Positions 37,733-47,993 of a stretch of 48,857 nucleotides of DNA are shown here, piece by piece. The notes under the pieces are model-generated. The model did no database searches and had not been told where the DNA came from. It was given only the letters and a program-made list of their open reading frames with translations. The translations under genes and the position numbers were made by a program. This stretch comes from Gammaproteobacteria bacterium (GTDB lineage Bacteria; Pseudomonadota; Gammaproteobacteria; GRL18), in assembly GCA_016744375.1 (NCBI GenBank), contig JADGEM010000033.1, positions 1 through 48,857 of the forward strand. The letters are read 5' to 3'. Within the stretch, counting starts at the first letter, position 1, and each line of letters starts with the position of its first letter.

Positions 37733-40258
37733 TCAGGGAAGCTTTTTAACCCAGGGGGAATTTTTTTGTAAAATTTCAGGGAGTTTTTGCAATTGCTCTT
37801 TGGCTTCAGCAAAACTGGAGTAGTGGCCCTGAACTAATATATACCAGGGTTTATTCTGAAATTCTGTCTGGTGAATGCGGGTGCTATCAGACAGATTATA
37901 TTCTTTAATATAACTAATTACCGATGCTTTTTGTTGGGCCCCTAAAAGTTGAATAGTATAAAAAGAAGGGCTGTTTTTATTGAGGCTGGTAATTTCACTC
38001 AGTTCATTATTCGTCTTTAGCTTATTTTTCTGTAGAGCTGTTTCTGCTTTTAAGCTTAAGTTTTTTTGTATGAGTTGGTATTGATTGCCGATAGTGCCAA
38101 TGCTTTGTGATAGTTGTATTACTGTTTGATTAAGTTCTTCTTGCTTTGTGGTTGCTTCTGTCAGCGCTTTCTCTAAGACAGTATGTTGTTGTTGCCAGTT
38201 GTTTTTCAAGGCATCGATATTAATGGCTTCGGGAGCTTGTTCAAGCTGTATCTTTACCTGTTTGATTGAGTCTTTTATCTGGTTAAATTGCTGGTTAATA
38301 ATCGTACTGTTTTGTTTTGTGAGGACATTTATTTTGCTGAAGGTTTCGTTGGTTACGTCGGTTTTAATTTGTGTGATTAGATCCTGTGTTTCTGTTTCAT
38401 TATTCTGTGTGAAAAAGAGTAGAGCAGAAATACCCAAAACAGCAATAATCCCGAGACTGAATAATTGGCTGCGTTTTTTAATTTGATCTGAGAGCTGGTT
38501 CATGGAAACTGACTGGTCTTGCTGGTAACTGACCAGTTTGTGCTGATGATTTTCTAAATCAAGCTGGTGTGCCTTCATGTCTTCCTGACGGCTTTCCATA
38601 ATCTGCTGACGATTGTCGACATCCTGTTGGAATGCTTCTACATTGCCCCGACGACTTTTAACATGACGCTGAAGATCCACCATCTCATGCTGAAGACTGT
38701 CAATACCTTGTTGATGGCTTTCTATGTCACGCTGATGGCTCTCTATCTCACGCTGATGGCCCTCACCTTGTATAGCCTTGCTTTCTAAATTTTGTTGGTA
38801 ATGAAGTAGTTTATCGATGTTTTTCTGGTGTTGGCTGTGGTTGTCATCAATTTTTTGATCAAGAGTCTGCAGATTTGATTGCAGGTCATTTTCCAGTTGT
38901 GACAGGTTATTTTGAGTGTCTGATAGCTGTTCCAGAGAGCCGGTTATCTGTTCTATATGTTTTGTACTGGATTCACTCAGAGTGATGAGTGTTGGTAATT
39001 GCTGTAATTGGCCTTCATATTGATCCAGCTGCTGCTGTTGCAGCAGATACTGTTTGGAAAGCTCATCATGGTGCTCATTATCAGTCTTTTTTTCATCCTG
39101 AAAGGTGTTGAATAAATCCTGGTGTTTATTCGATTGTTCTGTCACATCAGAAAGTTGCAGTGAAAGTTTTTCCAAAACCTCGTTGAATGGATTTCTTTCG
39201 GATAAATTTTCTTGTTGAGTTGATTCCTGCAACTGTTCAATGTGTTGTTTTAGTGTGTCCTGGGATTGAGACAATTGGTTATTAAACTCGCTTAACTTTT
39301 CACTTAGCTCCTGTTGCTGAACTTTTAGCTCAGAAAAGTCATTATTATCATCTGAGCTTATTTGTTGATGCTGTGTATACTCAAGCTGTAATGCCTGTAT
39401 GTTATTTTCAAGCTCTTGTAGGTGTGTTTCCAGTGGTGCTATTAGTTGTTGCTGGCTTTCTATATCCTTTTGATGGTTCTCTATATATTGCTGATGGCTT
39501 TTAATATCCCGCTGATGGCTCTCAATATCCTGCTGATGGTTCTCCAACTCTTTTTTAAACTTGAGATTGTCCTCAGAGTGGTTGTGAGTTTCTTTTTTTA
39601 TTGATTTTGTGAGTTTTGATGTATCGGTTTGCAGTTGTTTGATTTGAGTATCATGTTTCTGATAATCATTACTCATCTGCTTAATGACTTTATTGAGATT
39701 ATTCAGTTGCGTAGAGAATTCTGAAATGGCTTCATCAGGATGAATATAGGTATCAAAAAACTGGTTGAGTTCTTCTTCGAAATTGCTTATTTTCTTTAAA
39801 AGACGAACATTATTGTGAGTCAGGCTCTGGAGTTGGGTGGCTGATGGCGCAGATTTTTCTTCCAGATTTCGGATTTTTTTCTCAACACGTTGAGTTAAAC
39901 TTTTAAATTGTAAAATCTCTTTGTTTAACTGGGTTGTTTCTTTCTCAAATTGTTTATTTTTCTTTTCAAGAGAGGCTTTGATTCTTTGCAGATCTTTATT
40001 GAGAGCAAGTTTTGAAAGATGAGCTTCAGAGGAATTTATCTGCTGACCAATGACTTTGGTCCTTTTACCCAGTTTTTTGATTTTCTTTGAAGCGATTTCT
40101 CTCTGAGAAACAATTTCGTCAAGTTGTGTTTGAATGTTTTTTAATAACTTGACAGAATTTTTTCCGGGCGCAGGGGAGAGCTGCTGATCAGTCTCCAAGC
40201 TTTTCAGTATTTTTGCTTCCTTTTTCAGGTTTTTTTTAGATGATTTCCCTTTACCCAT
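37733..40258 (-). CDS. long coiled-coil protein with one membrane helix and C-terminal SPOR domain, 841 aa
   Basis: Residues 1-595 are almost entirely coiled coil. Two blocks (about 239-271 and 501-577) consist of a repeated heptad-like unit HQ-x-DIES. A membrane helix follows (about 600-616, LFSLGIIAVLGISALLFF), then a further periplasmic helix and a SPOR domain (about 760-841, FYTIQLLGAQQKASVISYIK ... WYILVQGHYSSFAEA). SPOR domains bind denuded septal peptidoglycan, so a cytoplasmic rod reaching through the membrane to the division site is plausible. Charged Lys-rich N-terminus; no signal peptide. Family as a whole not recognised. Confidence 0.75.
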   Translation of the reverse strand: MGKGKSSKKNLKKEAKILKSLETDQQLSPAPGKNSVKLLKNIQTQLDEIVSQREIASKKIKKLGKRTKVIGQQINSSEAHLSKLALNKDLQRIKASLEKKNKQFEKETTQLNKEILQFKSLTQRVEKKIRNLEEKSAPSATQLQSLTHNNVRLLKKISNFEEELNQFFDTYIHPDEAISEFSTQLNNLNKVIKQMSNDYQKHDTQIKQLQTDTSKLTKSIKKETHNHSEDNLKFKKELENHQQDIESHQRDIKSHQQYIENHQKDIESQQQLIAPLETHLQELENNIQALQLEYTQHQQISSDDNNDFSELKVQQQELSEKLSEFNNQLSQSQDTLKQHIEQLQESTQQENLSERNPFNEVLEKLSLQLSDVTEQSNKHQDLFNTFQDEKKTDNEHHDELSKQYLLQQQQLDQYEGQLQQLPTLITLSESSTKHIEQITGSLEQLSDTQNNLSQLENDLQSNLQTLDQKIDDNHSQHQKNIDKLLHYQQNLESKAIQGEGHQREIESHQRDIESHQQGIDSLQHEMVDLQRHVKSRRGNVEAFQQDVDNRQQIMESRQEDMKAHQLDLENHQHKLVSYQQDQSVSMNQLSDQIKKRSQLFSLGIIAVLGISALLFFTQNNETETQDLITQIKTDVTNETFSKINVLTKQNSTIINQQFNQIKDSIKQVKIQLEQAPEAINIDALKNNWQQQHTVLEKALTEATTKQEELNQTVIQLSQSIGTIGNQYQLIQKNLSLKAETALQKNKLKTNNELSEITSLNKNSPSFYTIQLLGAQQKASVISYIKEYNLSDSTRIHQTEFQNKPWYILVQGHYSSFAEAKEQLQKLPEILQKNSPWVKKLP

Positions 40259-40630
40259 GATGATTTCCTGGCGCTTACCCCTTGATAGCTTGCTGTTATA
40301 ACTTAATTAAAAACGAATATCTTAATGTGTCTTCTCTAATAATAGAGCAAAATATTGAATTTGTTAAGTTTTTTTTAATATTTAAGGGTTATTATCTAAA
40401 AAAGCCTCTTTTTTTTCTTTATATTCATTTAAAATAGCTGGTAATTGAATGAAAACCAGTTTCTGAGGTCACTTGTAATAGGGATAGAAAATCCCCATAC
40501 AGATTAAGAGACTTGATTTTCATAAGCCAGTTTTACCGGTTCTGTTTCTCAATAAAATAATTGAAAAGAAAATCGTTTTTTTATTAAATAATAGAGAATT
40601 TTCTTTAGATTTAGCTAGAATTAAATATAT
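40259..40630. other. intergenic region without recognisable gene (372 bp)
   Basis: AT-rich divergent region between the SPOR coiled-coil gene and clpS. I see no ORF with an RBS, hairpin or known operator. cspD, often found next to clpS in gammaproteobacteria, is absent here. It presumably holds both promoters. Confidence 0.6.
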
Positions 40631-40981
40631 ATGACTAATGCGACGAATTCAGATGACTGGTCTGATGATGAAATAAATGATAATGATGTGGGTGACACTG
40701 CGGTTGAAACTGCAAAACCCAAGCTGAAAAAACCCCGTCTTTATCGAGTTATTATTAATAATGATGATTACACCCCGATGGAATTTGTTGTCAATGTTCT
40801 GGAAAACTTTTTTTCTATGGATCGGGCAAAAGCCACTCGCATTATGATGGATGTACATAATAGCGGTAAAGGTGTCTGTGGCTTGTTTACCAGAGACACG
40901 GCAGAAACTAAAACATTGCAAGTAAATAATTATTCCAAAAAACACAATCATCCTTTAATGTGTTCTATGGAAGTTGACTAA
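40631..40981 (+). CDS. clpS: ClpS, N-degron adaptor for ClpAP, 116 aa
   Basis: A flexible acidic N-terminal extension (about 35 residues) precedes the ClpS core: [20 protein letters not shown] and [20 protein letters not shown]. The NDDYT and H (VHNSG) residues form the N-degron pocket. ClpS hands proteins with N-terminal Leu, Phe, Tyr or Trp to ClpA. clpA starts 31 bases downstream. Confidence 0.95.
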   Translation: MTNATNSDDWSDDEINDNDVGDTAVETAKPKLKKPRLYRVIINNDDYTPMEFVVNVLENFFSMDRAKATRIMMDVHNSGKGVCGLFTRDTAETKTLQVNNYSKKHNHPLMCSMEVD

Positions 40982-41011
40982 GATTAAAAAGACAGACAAA
41001 GGAAAAGTATA

Positions 41012-43297
41012 GTGCTGAGTAAAGAGCTCGAATTTACACTGAATCTTGCATTCAAAGAGGCCAGAGAAAAGCGTCATGAGTTCATGACGGTTGAACATCT
41101 GTTACTTGCTTTGCTGGATAATCCTGCCGCAGAGGAAGTACTTAAGGCCTGTACAGTTGATCTAACCCTCCTCCGTAATGAATTAATAATATTTCTGGAT
41201 GAAACCACTCCTGTTCTGTCTGAAATCGATGAGCGTGATACTCAACCCACTCTCGGCTTTCAACGAGTCTTACAACGTGCTATTTTCCAGGCACAGTCTT
41301 CTGGTAAAAAGGAAGTCAATGGTGCTAATGTTCTGGTCGCCATTTTCAATGAACAGGAGTCTCAGGCTGTTTATCTCCTGGGCAAACAAGATGTCTCGCG
41401 TCTTGATATCGTTAGTTTTATTTCTCATGGCATCAGTAAAGTCGATGACACCAGCTCCGGACTGGATGATGATGAAAAAAATGCAGAAGGGGATGGTTCT
41501 GATATACCCAGCTCCAAAGCGGCACAGAATCCACTGGACTTATATGCAGTCAACCTTAATGAAAGGGCGCTTGAAGGTAAAATTGATCCCTTGATTGGTC
41601 GAAAAGATGAAGTGAACCGTACGATTCAAATTTTATGTCGCCGTCGGAAAAACAACCCATTGTTTGTAGGCGAGGCGGGAGTTGGTAAAACGGCCCTTGC
41701 TGAAGGGTTGGCAAAAAAAATTATTGATGATGATGTACCCGAAGTACTGGAAGGTAATACCATTTTTTCACTGGATATGGGTGCGCTTCTGGCAGGAACC
41801 AAATATCGAGGTGATTTTGAAAAACGTCTTAAAGCGGTCTTAAATCAGCTTAAACAAGAACCTGATTCAATTCTTTTTATCGATGAAATTCATACCATCA
41901 TAGGTGCTGGAGCTGCATCAGGCGGAGCAATGGATGCATCAAATCTGATCAAGCCTGCACTTTCAACCAGTGACTTGCGCTGCATTGGTTCAACAACCTA
42001 TCAGGAGTATCGCGGTATTTTTGAAAAGGATCATGCTCTGGCAAGGCGGTTTCAAAAAATTGATGTGTCCGAACCGACTGCAGAAGAGACTTTTCAGATA
42101 CTTGAAGGTCTGCGTTCAAGATTTGAAGACTATCATAATATTAAATATACCAGGCAGGCTCTACGCAGTGCCGCTGAACTATCAGAACGCTATATTAATG
42201 AGCGTCACTTGCCGGATAAAGCAATTGATGTGATTGATGAAGCAGGGGCAAACCAAAAGCTTAAAGCACCTTCAAAACGTAAAAAGACCATTGGTGTGAA
42301 AGAAATTGAAGCCATTATTGCATCAATTGCCCGCATACCAACTAAAACCATTAGTACCAGTGATAAATCGTCACTGAAAAAATTGGCCCGAAATCTGAAA
42401 CTGGTCATTCATGGTCAGGATAAAGCAATTGAAACACTGGATGATGCCATCAAAATGGCTCGTGCAGGCATTGGGCGTGAAGACAAACCCATTGGTGCGT
42501 TCTTATTCTCTGGCCCTACGGGCGTTGGTAAGACGGAAGTATCGAATCAATTAGCTAAATTAATGGGTATTGAGTTGATTCGCTTTGATATGTCTGAATA
42601 TATGGAGCGTCACACGGTCTCCAGGTTGATTGGTGCACCTCCGGGGTATGTTGGTTATGACCAGGGTGGTTTACTGACAGAAGCGGTTAATAAGCACCCG
42701 CATGCGGTTTTATTACTGGACGAGATTGAGAAAGCACATCCTGATGTGTTTAACTTACTGCTGCAAGTGATGGATCATGGCACCTTGACTGATAATAATG
42801 GCAGAAAGGCTGATTTTAGAAATGTCATTTTAATTATGACTACGAATATGGGGGCAGAAGCAATGTCTCGCTCTTCAATGGGGTTCACTCATCAGGATCA
42901 CAGTTCAGATGGTATGGAAGCGATTAAACGGGGGTTTACACCAGAATTTCGTAATCGCCTGGATGCCGTGGTTCAGTTCAGTTCTTTATCAACAGAAGTG
43001 ATGATTCAGGTGGTTGATAAGTTTATTTTTGAACTGGAAACTCAGTTGGCTGATAAGAAAGTTGAATTGTACGTTGAACCGGATGCGCGTAAATGGTTGG
43101 CAGAGCATGGTTATGATAAGAAAATGGGGGCCAGACCAATGGCTCGTCTCATACAGGAGAGTATTAAGAAACCATTGGCGGAAGCTCTATTGTTCGGTGA
43201 ATTGGAGCATGGAGGAAAAGTCACTGTTTCTGTCGAAAGCGGTGAGCTAAAATTTGATTTACAAGGTGAGGTGAGCAAGGTTGATAAGGTTCACTGA
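41012..43297 (+). CDS. clpA: ClpA, AAA+ unfoldase of ClpAP, 761 aa
   Basis: Start codon is GTG at 41012. An N-domain (residues 1-150) is followed by AAA domain 1 with Walker [10 protein letters not shown] near residue 220, and AAA domain 2 with GPTGVGKTE near residue 500. The ClpP-binding loop lies between (IGL-type loop in the D2 domain: MGFTHQDHS region). Translocation pore loops [11 protein letters not shown] and GYVGYDQGG are intact. Full length. Operon with clpS; the product unfolds N-degron substrates for ClpP, which is not in the window. Confidence 0.96.
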   Translation: MLSKELEFTLNLAFKEAREKRHEFMTVEHLLLALLDNPAAEEVLKACTVDLTLLRNELIIFLDETTPVLSEIDERDTQPTLGFQRVLQRAIFQAQSSGKKEVNGANVLVAIFNEQESQAVYLLGKQDVSRLDIVSFISHGISKVDDTSSGLDDDEKNAEGDGSDIPSSKAAQNPLDLYAVNLNERALEGKIDPLIGRKDEVNRTIQILCRRRKNNPLFVGEAGVGKTALAEGLAKKIIDDDVPEVLEGNTIFSLDMGALLAGTKYRGDFEKRLKAVLNQLKQEPDSILFIDEIHTIIGAGAASGGAMDASNLIKPALSTSDLRCIGSTTYQEYRGIFEKDHALARRFQKIDVSEPTAEETFQILEGLRSRFEDYHNIKYTRQALRSAAELSERYINERHLPDKAIDVIDEAGANQKLKAPSKRKKTIGVKEIEAIIASIARIPTKTISTSDKSSLKKLARNLKLVIHGQDKAIETLDDAIKMARAGIGREDKPIGAFLFSGPTGVGKTEVSNQLAKLMGIELIRFDMSEYMERHTVSRLIGAPPGYVGYDQGGLLTEAVNKHPHAVLLLDEIEKAHPDVFNLLLQVMDHGTLTDNNGRKADFRNVILIMTTNMGAEAMSRSSMGFTHQDHSSDGMEAIKRGFTPEFRNRLDAVVQFSSLSTEVMIQVVDKFIFELETQLADKKVELYVEPDARKWLAEHGYDKKMGARPMARLIQESIKKPLAEALLFGELEHGGKVTVSVESGELKFDLQGEVSKVDKVH

Positions 43298-43316
43298 CAC
43301 GAATAATTATTATCCA

Positions 43317-43356
43317 TAAAAAAGCCTGTATCATAAATGACACAGGCTTTTTTTAT
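43317..43356. terminator. bidirectional terminator between clpA and infA
   Basis: AAAAAAGCCTGT pairs with ACAGGCTTTTTT across a short loop, with A and T runs on either side. It serves both clpA and the convergent infA. Confidence 0.88.
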
Positions 43357-43407
43357 AGCGATCGCCTGAATTTTAGTGTGCCACTGATGCGACACTACAA
43401 ATGGCTT

Positions 43408-43626
43408 TTATTTAGCACGGTAGGTAATACGACCTTTGCTTAGATCATATGGTGTCAGTTGAACTGTCACCTTATCACCCGTTAGAATACGAATATAATT
43501 TTTTCTCATTTTTCCAGAAATATGAGCGGTAACAACATGACCGTTTTCCAGCTCAACGCGAAACATGGTATTTGGTAATGTGTCTATCACAGTACCTTCC
43601 ATTTCAATGCCTTCTTCTTTTGCCAT
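43408..43626 (-). CDS. infA: translation initiation factor IF-1, 72 aa
   Basis: A one-domain OB-fold protein with all IF-1 segments: [60 protein letters not shown]. It binds the 30S A site with IF-2 and IF-3. Position between clpA and the arginyltransferase gene is the usual gammaproteobacterial order. Confidence 0.97.
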   Translation of the reverse strand: MAKEEGIEMEGTVIDTLPNTMFRVELENGHVVTAHISGKMRKNYIRILTGDKVTVQLTPYDLSKGRITYRAK

Positions 43627-43772
43627 ATCTATTCTGATCTACTTTGTATAATTTAATTGCTATGGATAAACTGAAATTTCAAGGCGTGAATATTGCCCCA
43701 ATTTGAGAAAATTAGCAATACTTAATGTGAAATTAAATAGAAAAAATGTATTTTTGTTGCTCTAAGAGGGGA

Positions 43773-44009
43773 TCATGCTGTTTTTGAATGTTTCCAGGAA
43801 ATCTGTGCCCAGGAAAGATGGGGTTTTAAGTTTGTTTCAACAATCACAATATCCATGCCGATTAACTGGGCCAGAATCTCAATATCATATTCAGATAACT
43901 GTTCCTTGAGTAACTCCAGTTGTGCGGTATTAATATATAGCAGGTTAGGCCTGAAACCATGTGTCTGTTGATATTTAATTGTGAGTTGGTTTATTTTGCT
44001 TAGCATCAA
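43773..44009 (-). CDS. conserved hypothetical protein, 78 aa
   Basis: An alpha/beta peptide: INQLTIKYQQTHGFRPNLLY, INTAQLELLKEQ, then LAQLIGMDIVIVE and HLSWAQISW. I recall similar short proteins in other gammaproteobacteria (x-P-N-x-x-Y-x-N ... L-x-x-Q-L ... LLGMxIxI), but no assigned function. Its starting Met is doubled; either may serve. It sits between infA and bpt on the same strand but with 150-210-base gaps on both sides. Confidence 0.6.
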   Translation of the reverse strand: MMLSKINQLTIKYQQTHGFRPNLLYINTAQLELLKEQLSEYDIEILAQLIGMDIVIVETNLKPHLSWAQISWKHSKTA

Positions 44010-44223
44010 CTTACCTGATATTAATTCTTGATTAAGGCATAGGTGTGGATTGTCTACGCTTAAATATATTATCGTCTTTTTTTGAATAAGCTTTAGCTGT
44101 AATGAAGTGTTTTTGTTAAAAATATTATCTTAAATCATAGGTTTAAGTGCAATGTGAAGTAGTGTTTACTATAATAATTTGTATGTTAACAATAGTTTAT
44201 TTAAGAAAGTTAAGGTTTTACAT

Positions 44224-44964
44224 TTAGATGGGTTCATGGCCGGGAGGGGAGTTATGCCAGGCGTGGTTATAAAAATATTCAAGAGGTTGATAATTATTTT
44301 TATAATTCATTTTTTGACAGTTTTTAATCCAATAGCCTAAATACAGCCATTTAAGGCCGCGGTGCCGAGCTTCTTCAACCTGCCATAAAATTGAAAAAAC
44401 ACCCAGACTTCGCTTTTGATATTCCTCAGAAGAATTGAAGAATGTATAAACGGCAGAGAGGCCGCCTTCAACAATGTCTGTAACAGCGACTCCCATTAAT
44501 TCATTGTTTTCTCGAAACTCAAAAAAAGTGGTCTTGCTCCATTTTGAAGTGAGAAAATCCAGGTACTTATCATTATCGGGCTCATCCATCCCGCCTCCAG
44601 GATGCCTTGAATTCACATAACTGGCATACAGTTGATAGTGATCGTTATCGTAGACCGTTGCTTTTGCATTGACAGTGATGTGTTTGTTTTTATTTTTACA
44701 GCGTTTTTGAGAACGGCTTAAAACAAAATTTTTCACATCAAGGCGAATTGGAATGCAATCATGGCATTTCTTACAATAAGGTGTGTAAACATATCCGCCG
44801 CTACGGCGAAAACCCTGTTGAATGAGCTCAGAATAGATATTGGCAGTCATATCCAGCTCTGGATCAACAAATAAACTATTTGCCTGACGTTCATGTAAGT
44901 AACTACACTCATGTTCAGCCGACAGGTAAAGATTAATCGGTTTTTGTATAAATTTGTGATCCAT
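44224..44964 (-). CDS. bpt: aminoacyl-tRNA-protein transferase, Bpt/Ate type, 246 aa
   Basis: An N-terminal Cys cluster (CSYLHERQANSLF; YVYTPYCKKCHDCIPIRLDV) and a GNAT-like C-terminal domain (SRHPGGGMDEP, KTTFFEFRENNELMGVAVTD, WLYLGYWIKNCQKMNYK) are typical of bacterial Bpt, which transfers Leu from Leu-tRNA to N-terminal Asp or Glu. This converts acidic N-termini into ClpS-readable N-degrons. It is followed on the minus strand by nothing closer than 200 bases; aat starts upstream. Confidence 0.93.
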   Translation of the reverse strand: MDHKFIQKPINLYLSAEHECSYLHERQANSLFVDPELDMTANIYSELIQQGFRRSGGYVYTPYCKKCHDCIPIRLDVKNFVLSRSQKRCKNKNKHITVNAKATVYDNDHYQLYASYVNSRHPGGGMDEPDNDKYLDFLTSKWSKTTFFEFRENNELMGVAVTDIVEGGLSAVYTFFNSSEEYQKRSLGVFSILWQVEEARHRGLKWLYLGYWIKNCQKMNYKNNYQPLEYFYNHAWHNSPPGHEPI

Positions 44965-45003
44965 TTTTAGACGTGCAATGACCCGAAATTGTTATGCTAT
45001 TAA

Positions 45004-45696
45004 TTATGTTTTTAAATCAAGGTAAGGCCGGGTATATTGTTTGACTAATGTGAGAAACTGCTTTCTTGGTATTTCCTCAGCTCCCAGACTTAACAGATGG
45101 TCAGTCGTAACCTGACAATCTATTAAAGCATAGCCGGACTTTGTTAATTCGTCCAGCAAATGGATAAAGGCAACTTTAGAGGCATTACTCTGGTGAGAAA
45201 ACATAGATTCACCAAAAAAAACTTTGCCCAGAGCCAGGCCATATAAGCCACCGACTAATTCGTCTCCCAGCCAGCATTCCACACTATGGGCAATGCCCAG
45301 CTGATGTAAATGAAGATAGGCTTGCTGCATGTCATCAGTGATCCAGGTGCCATCCTGATCTTTTCTGGGTGTTTGTGCGCAAGAATAAATGACCTGATGA
45401 AAGGCCTGATCCATGGTGGTTGTAAATCTTTTCTTTCGGATAATTTTTTTTAAACTTTTTGAAATATGAAGCTTCTCAGGAAATAAAACAGCACGGGGAT
45501 TGGGGCTCCACCATAAAATGGGCTGGCCATAACTATACCATGGAAAAATACCTCTAAGATAAGCACTAATAATACGCTCAGGCGATAAATCGCCCCCGAC
45601 AGCCAATAATCCATCGGGGTCAGCCAGAGCATTTTCCGGATTCGGAAATTCATAATGAGGGTCATCTGGATTGAGCCAGAGCGGGTACGAGTTCAT
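45004..45696 (-). CDS. aat: leucyl/phenylalanyl-tRNA-protein transferase, Aat, 230 aa
   Basis: The family signature GLLAVGGDLSPERIISAYLR followed by GIFPWYSYGQPILWWSPNPR is complete, as are MQQAYLHLHQLGIAHSVECW and GKVFFGESMFS. Aat adds Leu or Phe to N-terminal Lys or Arg, making ClpS substrates. It precedes bpt by 39 bases; the two form an operon and complete the N-degron set with clpSA nearby. Confidence 0.96.
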   Translation of the reverse strand: MNSYPLWLNPDDPHYEFPNPENALADPDGLLAVGGDLSPERIISAYLRGIFPWYSYGQPILWWSPNPRAVLFPEKLHISKSLKKIIRKKRFTTTMDQAFHQVIYSCAQTPRKDQDGTWITDDMQQAYLHLHQLGIAHSVECWLGDELVGGLYGLALGKVFFGESMFSHQSNASKVAFIHLLDELTKSGYALIDCQVTTDHLLSLGAEEIPRKQFLTLVKQYTRPYLDLKT

Positions 45697-45778
45697 ATTT
45701 GCGTATTACTTAGATTTAAGGTCAAAGATGGGATTTAATATAGCATACTGTAGGGGGATGAATTAAAATCAAACTCCC

Positions 45779-45808
45779 ACTTTCTTAAAATATCTATTTT
45801 TAGAAAGT
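45779..45808 (+). promoter_or_regulatory. dyad upstream of fetA, candidate operator
   Basis: ACTTTCTTAAAAT and ATTTTTAGAAAGT are complementary apart from one base and a register slip near the centre. It lies 37-66 bases before the fetA start. No Fur box is visible, in keeping with iron export being induced by stress rather than repressed by iron. Confidence 0.4.
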
Positions 45809-45844
45809 CACTATTTTCTTTATTTTGAGTGAATTTTGGAAAAA

Positions 45845-46471
45845 ATGCCTGACTTAATAATAAAAAACCTTAATCTATCTTCTGTTTCATCCAATTTCAG
45901 TCAATCATTTGATTTTTCCATTCCTGCAGGCAGTTGTATGGGGATAACTGGTCCATCAGGGATTGGTAAGTCTATTTTAATCAAAGCCCTGGCTGATATG
46001 CTGCCGCATACGGGGGATGTTTATCTGGGTGAAACCGAATCACAAACCATTCCATCGGAACAGTGGCGTCGAAAAGTGGCACTGCTGCCCTCAGAAAGTC
46101 AGTGGTGGTATGAAACGGTGGGTGAACATTTTCATCATTTTGATGAAGGTTTGTTTGTTTCTTTTGGATTCAATCAGGATGTGATGAGCTGGCAAATTAG
46201 CCATCTGTCCAGCGGTGAGAAGCAAAGACTGGCCTGTATACGAGTCCTGATGAATAAACCGAAAGCACTTTTATTAGACGAACCGACAGCCAACCTGGAT
46301 CCAACTAATCGCACTCAACTAGAATCAATAATCATAGAATATCAGGAAAAAAATCAAACTCCCGTGCTTTGGATCAGCCATGATAAAGAACAGTTAAATC
46401 GAGTTTGTCAGCAATTGCTGACGCTCAATAACAATCAGTATGCGGTTACTGAAATTGGAGATAATCAATGA
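45845..46471 (+). CDS. fetA: FetA-like ABC ATPase of iron exporter, 208 aa
   Basis: ATG 45845 is chosen (TTTTGGAAAAA upstream); a TTG three codons earlier is the alternative. Walker A GPSGIGKSI, signature LSSGEKQRLACIRVL and Walker B ALLLDEPTANLD are intact. The partner permease overlaps by four bases (ATGA) and is UPF0014, the FetB family. FetAB in Escherichia coli exports iron and protects against peroxide. A phosphate-like or YbbL name refers to the same family. Confidence 0.85.
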   Translation: MPDLIIKNLNLSSVSSNFSQSFDFSIPAGSCMGITGPSGIGKSILIKALADMLPHTGDVYLGETESQTIPSEQWRRKVALLPSESQWWYETVGEHFHHFDEGLFVSFGFNQDVMSWQISHLSSGEKQRLACIRVLMNKPKALLLDEPTANLDPTNRTQLESIIIEYQEKNQTPVLWISHDKEQLNRVCQQLLTLNNNQYAVTEIGDNQ

Positions 46472-47265
46472 TACATCTGACACCTATGGATCTGGTGATT
46501 GCATCCAGCATGATTATTTTGTTGGCAATTACCAGCTTACTTTTGCAACTAAACATTACAAAACAATTAATTATTGCTGCTATACGCAATGTGATTCAGT
46601 TATTACTCATTGGTTATATTTTAAAGATAATCTTCAATAGTCATAATGTATTTTTATTGATTGCTATTGCCGGTATCATGCTGGTGGTTGCCGGTTTTGA
46701 GATTAATGCCAGGCAGAAATACCCGCTGAAGCGATGGATTGGCTTTAAAGTGGGAACCAGCGCACTTTTTATCTCATCATTTACCATGGCATTACTGACT
46801 CTCATGGTCATTGTTGCCCCGACTCCCTGGTATTCACCACAATATGCCATTCCACTACTGGGTATGCTGTTAGGCAACACCATGAATGGTATATCATTAG
46901 GAATGGATAAACTGAACCAGAGTGTTTATCAACAGCGACTGGTGATTGAACAGCGACTTATGCTAGGACAAACTTATCAGGAAGCGATACAGGAAATAAG
47001 GGCAGAGAGTATCCGGACCGGGATGATTCCAATTATCAACTCAATGGCCATTGCTGGCCTGGTGAGTCTTCCGGGCTTAATGACGGGGCAAATCCTTTCC
47101 GGGACACCTCCGGTAGAGGCAGTCAAATATCAAATCCTGATCTTTTTTCTGATTGCGGCAGGTACTGGGTTTGGCATTATGCTGGCGGTCTGGATGATTT
47201 CTAAACAAATGTTTGATGAGCGTCAGAGATTGAATCTGGATATTTTGCAGATAAAGGCTCGATAA
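46468..47265 (+). CDS. fetB: FetB-like iron export permease (UPF0014), 265 aa
   Basis: About seven membrane helices with UPF0014 hallmarks: KQLIIAAIRNVIQLLLIGYI, PLLGMLLGNTMNGISLGMDK, and the loop RAESIRTGMIPIINSMAIAG then LVSLPGLMTGQILSGTPPVE. It would couple to FetA to export iron (or another metal) from the cytosol. Translationally coupled to fetA. Full length. Confidence 0.9.
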   Translation: MIHLTPMDLVIASSMIILLAITSLLLQLNITKQLIIAAIRNVIQLLLIGYILKIIFNSHNVFLLIAIAGIMLVVAGFEINARQKYPLKRWIGFKVGTSALFISSFTMALLTLMVIVAPTPWYSPQYAIPLLGMLLGNTMNGISLGMDKLNQSVYQQRLVIEQRLMLGQTYQEAIQEIRAESIRTGMIPIINSMAIAGLVSLPGLMTGQILSGTPPVEAVKYQILIFFLIAAGTGFGIMLAVWMISKQMFDERQRLNLDILQIKAR

Positions 47266-47435
47266 AATTAAATAAACGCCCACATAGCATTGCTTTTTCT
47301 TTCCCCTAATCAAATCTTATTGTCTGATTCGCCCTCTAAATTGAAGACACAAAACGGCAAGTCTTTAATTGAAGAGTAGAGGCTTGGCTGTCTTTTAAAT
47401 TAGTCTTTCAAATGAATAAAATATAGGAAAATAAT

Positions 47436-47993
47436 ATGATAATTAGGGCACGCTCTACTCTACGGGTATTACTTTATTCTGTTTTTATTTTTCTTATTTC
47501 ATGTTCTGAAACATCGCCAGAGTCCGCAATAAAGGAAATAGAAAAACAGGGTTATTCTTTTAACAAAAGAGATTTTATTGCAGCAATAAACAAGCAAAAC
47601 ACAGATATTGTATGGTTGTTCTTAAAAGCTGGTATGGATCCAAAAACTGAGTTTACTAATTTTGACAAAGTAACAGCTGAAGTAATTATTATGGCAGCTA
47701 ATCGCGGCAACCCAACCTTGGTGAAAATGCTTTTAGATGGGGGTGCAGATATAAATACGACAATAAAGAGGAGACCACTTTTAGACACGCCTATAACTAC
47801 AGCAATAAAAAATGGCCACCTTGAAGTTATTGAAATCCTTCTTGAGTCGGGAGCTGATTTATCCATTAGAAACAACGAAAAGCTAATCATCGATGAAGCA
47901 TTCGAATTTGCTCGAAAATTCAAGCATCTGAAGGGGCATCCTGATGAACCGGCTATCAAGAAAATGGAATTCCTGGTGACAAGATACCAATAG
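47436..47993 (+). CDS. ankyrin-repeat lipoprotein, 185 aa
   Basis: A lipoprotein signal (LLYSVFIFLISCSE; lipobox I-S-C near residue 23) is followed by about three ankyrin repeats: DFIAAINKQNTDIVWLFLKA, IIMAANRGNPTLVKMLLDGG and ITTAIKNGHLEVIEILLESG. It is exported and membrane-tethered, probably binding a protein partner in the periplasm. Start is preceded by AGGAAAATAAT. Short of known enzymatic parts; monocistronic. Confidence 0.85.
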   Translation: MIIRARSTLRVLLYSVFIFLISCSETSPESAIKEIEKQGYSFNKRDFIAAINKQNTDIVWLFLKAGMDPKTEFTNFDKVTAEVIIMAANRGNPTLVKMLLDGGADINTTIKRRPLLDTPITTAIKNGHLEVIEILLESGADLSIRNNEKLIIDEAFEFARKFKHLKGHPDEPAIKKMEFLVTRYQ

